From assembly GCF_000212735.1 (NCBI RefSeq), contig NC_015510.1:1922001-1986000 (forward strand): DNA of 64,000 nucleotides, given 5' to 3'. Positions 58,847 to 64,000 of the stretch are shown piece by piece. Source of the DNA: Haliscomenobacter hydrossis DSM 1100. Its GTDB lineage: Bacteria > Bacteroidota > Bacteroidia > Chitinophagales > Saprospiraceae. Each line of letters opens with the position of its first letter. Within the stretch, counting starts at the first letter, position 1. The notes beneath the pieces were generated by a model. That model was not told the DNA's origin. It worked only from the letters and a program-made list of their open reading frames with translations, and did not search any database. A program made the position numbers and the translations under genes.

Positions 58847-61800
58847 ATGTTTTGGACAGTCTTTAGCTTCGAGTTAAACTATCGCCTGCGTCGTCCGGCT
58901 ACTTATATTTATTTTTTCACCGTACTCCTGCTGGTTACTTTAATTATCGCCAATGGTGGTTCACCCGCCAGTGAAAAAGTGCACCACAATTCCCCGGCCA
59001 TGATTGGCTCATTTTTTTCCACAATGGGCATATTGTCCATACTGATCTGTTCGGCGGTAATGGGCGTTCCCCTTTACCGGGATTTGGAGCACAACACCAA
59101 GGAGTATCTGTTGTCTAGCCCCATCCGCAAATCTGCTTACTTCTGGGGTCGCTTTTGGGGATCTTTTGCTATTTTGGTTTTCATCTGCCTGGGAGCTATC
59201 CCTGGATTTATGATTGGATCCTGGATAGGACCTTTGTTTGATTGGGCCAAACCAGAACGATACGGCCCCAATCACCTGGTTTACTACCTCTGGCCATTTA
59301 TCACGCTCTTGCTACCCAGCCTTTTTTTTAGCAGTTGTTTGTTTTTTGGCCTGGTATCCTGGTTTCGAAACAACCGCATCCTGTACACCGTATCGATCAT
59401 GTTGTTCATCCTGTACCTTTTGTCGGATTTTTTAGTGCGCGATATCGAAAAGCGGGATTTGGTAGATTTACTTGATCCCTTTGGAATCAATACGTATACC
59501 AATGCCATTAAGTACCTGACGCCAGCTGAGCAAAATAGCCAGTTGGTCAGCATTCAAGGTAATCTATTGATCAACCGTATTTTGTGGCCCAGCATGGGAT
59601 TCCTACTTTTATTGCTCACCTATTTCCGTTTCAGCATTCAAGGATTTATAGCTGATCGCATGAGGGCGATGAGGAAGTCTAAAAAAGAAGAAGTACTACC
59701 AGCTCCAGGTCGGGTGAAATTGCCTCAAACAAATCCGGTATTCAATCAAACCCTCAATTGGTCCAACACCTGGAATTTGGGAAAGCTCGAATTTTTCAAT
59801 ATCCTCCGCGATCCCTATTTTTTATCCATTATTCTAGGCGGTACTGTATTTCTATTTTTGGATGACTGGATTGGCTTTTTGCAATACGGCGTTCCTGATC
59901 GCCCGCTGACGATGAACATGTTGTTGTTCAAATCTTACAATTACAACACCTTCGTATTCATCATCCTGATTTTTTACGCCGGGGAAACCGCTCACCGCGA
60001 CCAGTCGACCAAATTTGCCAGCATTGGTGACGCACTACCCGTTCCGAATTGGGTACAACTGGGTTCCAAGTTTATGGCCATTACCGGCGTTTGTTTTTTG
60101 CTGGCCACCGTCCCGATGCTAATTGGGGTTTTGGTACAGGTGCTGCGCGGATTTTACCAATTCAAGTTGCATTTTTATTTGGTAGACTTGTACCTGATCA
60201 CTTTTTGGGATTATTTCCAAATGGCATTGCTGGCTTATTTTGTGCATGCCTTGGTGAACAATAAGTTTGTCGGGCATTTTGTCGGCATGGCGATTTGGAT
60301 CATCATGTTCATCATGCGCAATTTTTTGAATTTCGATTACAACCTGTTCTTTTACAGCTACAAACCCGGCTACCTCATCTCAGACATGAACAATTTTGGT
60401 CATTTTGCCCAGCCGCTGTTTTGGTTCAATTTGTACTGGACTTCTTTTGGCCTCATCCTCCTACTGTTTGCAGCCCTGCTGTGGCCTCGTGGTAGTGAAA
60501 ACACCCTGCGGAGGCGTTTGGCGGACTTTCGCCAGGCTTGGAATTGGCGTACGAGCTCCGGCTTTGTCGTGCTGATGCTCTGTTGGTTGGGGAGTGCCGC
60601 ATTTGTGCACCACAATGTCAGTGAAGTGAACCATTATCGCACCTCAAAAGAAGGCAAAACTTGGCAGGCTCACTACGAAAAGCGCTACAAAAAGTACGAG
60701 CGGATTCCCCAGCCCAAAGTGACGGGCATCAAGGTATTTGCGGATGTGTATCCCCAAAATCGCAGCATTGCCGTCCGGGCAGTCATGAAGATTCAAAACA
60801 AAACTGGGCAAGCCATCGATTCCTTGCACCTGCTTTCGAACGACGGGCAACAATACCAACTCAGTTTTGATGGCCAAAACCTGAAACCCGCCAAATTCGA
60901 GATCAGGCCACGCCCCATGATGAGCCTCTTTTACGCCAAACCCGATACGGGCGGCTACCGCATTTTTGTACTGCCCAAACCACTCGCCCCCGGCGACTCC
61001 GCTACATTGGTCATCCGTACAAAGCTCAGTAACCCTGGCTTCGTCAACAATGGTTATCGACGCGAGGTGATTCAAAATGGCACTTTTACCGATGGCGGAT
61101 TGCCTTCCATTGGCTACAATCCACAACTGGAATTGTCGAGCGACGAAGACCGTAAAAAGCACAAATTGCCCAAAAAAGAGGAAGATCTGCCGCCCCACCG
61201 CGATCCTTACGGGGAAAAAACCTTGTTGTTCAATGACGATGCCGACTTCATTACGTTTGAATGCACCATCAGCACCGTACCCGACCAAATTGCCATCGCA
61301 CCAGGATATTTGCAAAAGGAATGGCAACACAAGGGACGGCGGTATTTTCATTATGTACAAGACAGCAAAATTGATTATTTCTTCAATTTGGTGTCAGCGC
61401 GGTATACGGTGTTGCGCGACAAATGGGTAAGTCCGGAGGGCAAAACGGTCAACATTGAAATTTTCCACCACCACGAACACGCCTACAACCTGGATCGGAT
61501 GGTGGCTTCGCTCAAAAATGGCTTGAGTTATTTCGAGCAACATTTTGGCCCTTACCAGTTTCGGCAAGTGCGGATTTTGGAGTTTCCGCGTTATGCCGGA
61601 TTTGCTCAATCCTTTCCCAATACCATTCCCTATTCTGAAGATTTTGGCTGGTACGCTGATTTTAGCGATCCCAATAAGTACGACTATTTTTACTACGTGA
61701 CCGCCCACGAGTTGGCGCACCAATGGTGGGGACACCAGGTAACACCCAATTCCACCCGCGGCTCCAACCTCATCTCGGAGTCGCTAGCCGAATATTCCGC

Positions 61801-62503
61801 TTTGATGATTGCCCAGAAGCAGTATGGACGGGAAAATTTGCAACGTTTTCTCAAATACGATCTGGATGGTTACCTGCGTGGCCGGGCATCAGAATCCAAA
61901 AAGGAGAACGTATTCATCAATTGCAATCGCCCCTACCAATGGTACCAAAAAGGAAGTTTGATCCTGTACGCATTGCAAGATTACGTGGGAGAAGAAAAAC
62001 TCAATGGCGCCATTCGGGCTTTCCGGGATAGTTTTGCGCTGCGCGAAACCCCACCTTTTGCGGGAAGTTACGACCTCTACAATTTCATCAAAAAAGTAGT
62101 GCCCGACTCGCTGCAATACTACCTGGAAGATTCCTGGCTCAAAATTGCGCTGTACGAAAACCGCATCATCAGTGCCAAAGCCAAAAAACTGGATGGAGAT
62201 CGTTACGAGGTGACGCTCAAGGTGAAATCGCGCAAGATGTACGCCGATGAAAAAGGCAATGAGTCCGAGGCCAAAAACATGAACGACTACATTGACATTG
62301 GTGTATTTGCTGAAGACAAGGTAGCGAAGGATGGCAAAAAGCTGACCCAAGCGCTTTATTTTCAAAAACACCGCCTGAAAACCGGCGAACACGAAATTAA
62401 AGTAGTGGTCAAAGGAAAACCCGAAAAGGCGGGCATTGATCCGTACAATAAACTGATCGATCGGATACCGGAAGACAATCGGAATACGGTGGATTTGGAG
62501 TGA
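58847..62503 (+). CDS. ABC permease fused to M1-family zinc aminopeptidase
   Basis: 1218 aa. The N-terminal ~590 residues hold about twelve membrane helices in two ABC-2-like blocks (FELNYRLRRPATYIYFFTVL, FFNILRDPYFLSIILGGTVF, LFGLVSWFRNNRILYTVSIM). The C-terminal ~600 residues are an M1 aminopeptidase: HELAHQWWGH at 954-963, with the third ligand Glu in LISESLAEYSAL, spaced one residue wider than usual, and the substrate loop (WYQKGSLILYALQDYVGEEK). Such fusions occur in Bacteroidota next to ABC ATPases. It probably processes peptides at the membrane. Confidence 0.9.
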   Translation: MFWTVFSFELNYRLRRPATYIYFFTVLLLVTLIIANGGSPASEKVHHNSPAMIGSFFSTMGILSILICSAVMGVPLYRDLEHNTKEYLLSSPIRKSAYFWGRFWGSFAILVFICLGAIPGFMIGSWIGPLFDWAKPERYGPNHLVYYLWPFITLLLPSLFFSSCLFFGLVSWFRNNRILYTVSIMLFILYLLSDFLVRDIEKRDLVDLLDPFGINTYTNAIKYLTPAEQNSQLVSIQGNLLINRILWPSMGFLLLLLTYFRFSIQGFIADRMRAMRKSKKEEVLPAPGRVKLPQTNPVFNQTLNWSNTWNLGKLEFFNILRDPYFLSIILGGTVFLFLDDWIGFLQYGVPDRPLTMNMLLFKSYNYNTFVFIILIFYAGETAHRDQSTKFASIGDALPVPNWVQLGSKFMAITGVCFLLATVPMLIGVLVQVLRGFYQFKLHFYLVDLYLITFWDYFQMALLAYFVHALVNNKFVGHFVGMAIWIIMFIMRNFLNFDYNLFFYSYKPGYLISDMNNFGHFAQPLFWFNLYWTSFGLILLLFAALLWPRGSENTLRRRLADFRQAWNWRTSSGFVVLMLCWLGSAAFVHHNVSEVNHYRTSKEGKTWQAHYEKRYKKYERIPQPKVTGIKVFADVYPQNRSIAVRAVMKIQNKTGQAIDSLHLLSNDGQQYQLSFDGQNLKPAKFEIRPRPMMSLFYAKPDTGGYRIFVLPKPLAPGDSATLVIRTKLSNPGFVNNGYRREVIQNGTFTDGGLPSIGYNPQLELSSDEDRKKHKLPKKEEDLPPHRDPYGEKTLLFNDDADFITFECTISTVPDQIAIAPGYLQKEWQHKGRRYFHYVQDSKIDYFFNLVSARYTVLRDKWVSPEGKTVNIEIFHHHEHAYNLDRMVASLKNGLSYFEQHFGPYQFRQVRILEFPRYAGFAQSFPNTIPYSEDFGWYADFSDPNKYDYFYYVTAHELAHQWWGHQVTPNSTRGSNLISESLAEYSALMIAQKQYGRENLQRFLKYDLDGYLRGRASESKKENVFINCNRPYQWYQKGSLILYALQDYVGEEKLNGAIRAFRDSFALRETPPFAGSYDLYNFIKKVVPDSLQYYLEDSWLKIALYENRIISAKAKKLDGDRYEVTLKVKSRKMYADEKGNESEAKNMNDYIDIGVFAEDKVAKDGKKLTQALYFQKHRLKTGEHEIKVVVKGKPEKAGIDPYNKLIDRIPEDNRNTVDLE

Positions 62504-62511
62504 AAATGGGG

Positions 62512-62556
62512 GTTGTGCCTTGGTCGCTTTTGGCCAAGGTACAACTTGTGTTTTTG
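62512..62556. terminator. Terminator hairpin after the permease-peptidase gene
   Basis: GTTGTGCCTTGG and CCAAGGTACAAC form a 12 bp stem with one G-T pair, followed by TTGTGTTTTTGTTTG. It lies 9 bp after the stop codon and could also end the small convergent gene on the minus strand. Confidence 0.7.
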
Positions 62557-62586
62557 TTTGTACGGCTTTAGCGCTTGTTTGAGTTT

Positions 62587-62748
62587 TTAATATTGCATTT
62601 CAGTAGAGTGGAATTTTTTGCCCCTTGGGAGCTTCAACCACTCCGCAGCACTTTGCCCTGTGCTGAATTTGCGCCACACTACAAAAGCAATCAGGGCAAT
62701 TCCCGGGTATAGTGCCCAGGTTGGAATTGCGCGGCTGTTCTTGGCCAT
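62587..62748 (-). CDS. Small membrane protein
   Basis: 53 aa, start ATG at 62748, stop TAA at 62587. The sequence (MAKNSRAIPTWALYPGIALI, AFVVWRKFSTGQSA) has one hydrophobic helix at about 11-26 flanked by basic residues, and then a short soluble tail (WLKLPRGKKFHSTEMQY). The composition matches neighbouring coding DNA better than spacer DNA. It is convergent with the permease gene. No similarity can be named; the gene is plausible but unproven. Confidence 0.55.
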   Translation of the reverse strand: MAKNSRAIPTWALYPGIALIAFVVWRKFSTGQSAAEWLKLPRGKKFHSTEMQY

Positions 62749-63014
62749 GTTGATTGTTTGGGAATGTTATGCGTGGGGTAAAGTTACAAAAAATTGGGGA
62801 CTGCAATCACTCTATTTTGCTATTCCCAGCCAGTTTAATACGATATTATGCATAATTAGCAAATTTAATGAGTACTAATAGTTGCAATTACAGTACTCAA
62901 AGGTTAGTTTTGTTCTTGATCAACTTTTTCTTAAAAAAGTTAAAAAGAGATGAAACTGGTGCGAGTTTACCAGCAATGGCTATGACTCATATACTGAGGT
63001 ATAAAAAAATACTA

Positions 63015-63686
63015 ATGGAGCTTTTTAGAAAAATATGGAACTGGATTCTGAGCATATGGAAAGACCCAGTATGGAGTAAAGTGATTTCAGCAGGAATTAT
63101 TTTATTGATTTCAACTGTTTGGTTGAAATATAGCAACCTTACGTTCAAAGAAATATATAATGGGCTCATCGAAGGTCTAGCTTTTAAGGCTCCAATATTC
63201 GTTTTCTTGTCATTAATCGCTGCCTATTTCTTGTTGAAATTATTTCAAAAGTCATTCAAACGAAAATCTGATCCAATTTGGAATGAACAAGTTGGTAATT
63301 ATAAATTTAGTGAATTATATCATATACTAGCTAACCAAAATTTCCCTGTAGAAACAAGAGGAATGTCATGGTTGGGAAGAAAGCCACCGGAAGATGATTT
63401 GTTATCGATGTTTTATACGTATATCACTCTCTTTAATAGAGGTTTAAGCTTGGATGACGAATTAAATGGCGGCGGTTATTTGTATGGTGTATTAGCACCG
63501 AAATTGGTTAGCTATGGGTTAATTGATAAAATAGAAGCTAAAAATCTACGAATAGATGTAATGGACATAAAATATCAAACATCGGAATTAGGTCATAAAT
63601 TTTATGCCCTACTAGAAAAAAGCATACATTTAAACCCCGAAGATGAGAAAAAAATCAAGCACAAACAAGGTGCAAAACGTTCATAA
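63015..63686 (+). CDS. Two-helix membrane protein with cytoplasmic domain
   Basis: 223 aa from the ATG at 63015; an upstream ATG at 62868 adds 49 residues of doubtful coding quality. FRKIWNWILSIWKDPVWSKV leads into membrane helices at about 22-38 and 56-75 (VISAGIILLISTVWL, IFVFLSLIAAYFLLKLF). The C-terminal ~140 residues look like a winged-helix-like domain (FRGLSLDDELNGGG-type region near 150, IDVMDIKYQTSELGHKFYAL). AT content is much higher than in the rest of the window. Proteins starting with IWKDPVWSKV are often seen, from memory, in bacterial defence or accessory islands; I cannot verify that here. Confidence 0.7.
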   Translation: MELFRKIWNWILSIWKDPVWSKVISAGIILLISTVWLKYSNLTFKEIYNGLIEGLAFKAPIFVFLSLIAAYFLLKLFQKSFKRKSDPIWNEQVGNYKFSELYHILANQNFPVETRGMSWLGRKPPEDDLLSMFYTYITLFNRGLSLDDELNGGGYLYGVLAPKLVSYGLIDKIEAKNLRIDVMDIKYQTSELGHKFYALLEKSIHLNPEDEKKIKHKQGAKRS

Positions 63687-63745
63687 TGGGCATGACTGTT
63701 ATAGTGAAGGTGCACCTGTTTTAGGAAAAGCGAAATAAAAAACAA

Positions 63746-64000
63746 ATGATATACTTTACTGATATTTTTGAAGCTGACGAGTCAAAGTTAAATGCATATG
63801 GGGCATTTAATATTTCACTCATTAATGATCTACCTTTATTCATAGACCCCTTCCTTTTATTTGGGAGTAGTAAAAACGAATATCAACATTTGCACGAAGA
63901 CATATTAAGGTATATTGCATTTTTAAAAGAGCGTTCAAATGGAGGGGACATTCCTATGAGCCAAATTATTGCTTGGTATGTATTTCCAGAAATAAAGCAA
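63746..64000 (+). CDS. Unknown protein, 3' truncated by the window edge
   Basis: 85 codons from the ATG at 63746 to the window end, all open. It begins MIYFTDIFEADESKLNAYGA and continues FNISLINDLPLFIDPFLLFG and YQHLHEDILRYIAFLKER. The hydrophobic DLPLFIDPFLLF stretch is distinctive, but I cannot attach it to a named family. Codon use and AT content match the preceding membrane-protein gene, so both probably belong to one accessory segment that continues beyond the window. Confidence 0.7.
   Translation, partial: MIYFTDIFEADESKLNAYGAFNISLINDLPLFIDPFLLFGSSKNEYQHLHEDILRYIAFLKERSNGGDIPMSQIIAWYVFPEIKQ

Overview
The window looks like chromosomal DNA of a Bacteroidota bacterium, most likely a member of the Saprospiria (Haliscomenobacter-like). 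The lineage is an inference from gene content: SusC/RagA-type and other TonB-dependent receptors, type IX secretion C-terminal domains (gliding-motility type B, and type A), a FecI/FecR/receptor signalling locus, many lipoproteins with a Cys lipobox, FG-GAP/ASPIC proteins, and a few TAnnTTTG promoter-like boxes. No rRNA, tRNA, CRISPR array or complete insertion sequence was seen.

Layout. 1-1.85 kb: 3' part of a secreted adhesin-like protein, then a small RHH-like gene overlapping an HNH nuclease gene. 2-12 kb: a SusC-like receptor followed by an ASPIC/UnbV FG-GAP lipoprotein in place of SusD, a YCF48-like propeller and a second outer-membrane receptor. 12.1-12.9 kb: a VapBC-like PIN toxin-antitoxin pair. 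13-15.2 kb: a T9SS cargo protein, then an ECF-type sigma factor, a short anti-sigma-like gene and a ClpP. 15.3-23 kb: a sugar-related set (DUF6807-ThuA protein, two Gfo/Idh/MocA proteins, a metallo-hydrolase-like protein, a GH43-like protein). 23-33.5 kb: small cytoplasmic and membrane enzymes, including a DoxX-like/DUF2071/methyltransferase operon divergent from a membrane AraC regulator. 34-38 kb: a PH-domain gene, a relict of a receptor gene, Uma2, a DUF433/DUF5615 toxin-antitoxin pair and a trypsin-like/SUMF1 fusion. 38.5-44.8 kb: receptor, FecR, metallopeptidase lipoprotein, ECF sigma factor and a four-repeat Cys-bounded lipoprotein. 45-48 kb: McrB/McrC type IV restriction. 48.3-62.5 kb: M43 metalloprotease, pyruvate carboxylase, two GNATs, a lipase-like hydrolase, methionyl-tRNA formyltransferase, and an ABC ATPase with an ABC-permease/M1-peptidase fusion. 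62.6-64 kb: an AT-rich edge with a membrane protein and a truncated unknown ORF, probably accessory.

The most unusual signal is non-coding. At least thirteen intergenic quasi-palindromes sit just after stop codons, plus one half-element between divergent genes. Most are built from iterated, degenerate 6-11 bp units (GTTGAGGAG, GGTTCGGG, CACAAAGGA, CACAGATTC, ACGACG) followed by their reverse complement. They fall into several unrelated sequence families that share one architecture and one position, which suggests a class of 3'-end hairpin elements. Two ~300 bp elements near 55.3 and 57.6 kb are homologous to each other, and another repeat occurs near both 4.9 and 50.1 kb.

Protein functions come from motif reading only. 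No database search was possible.
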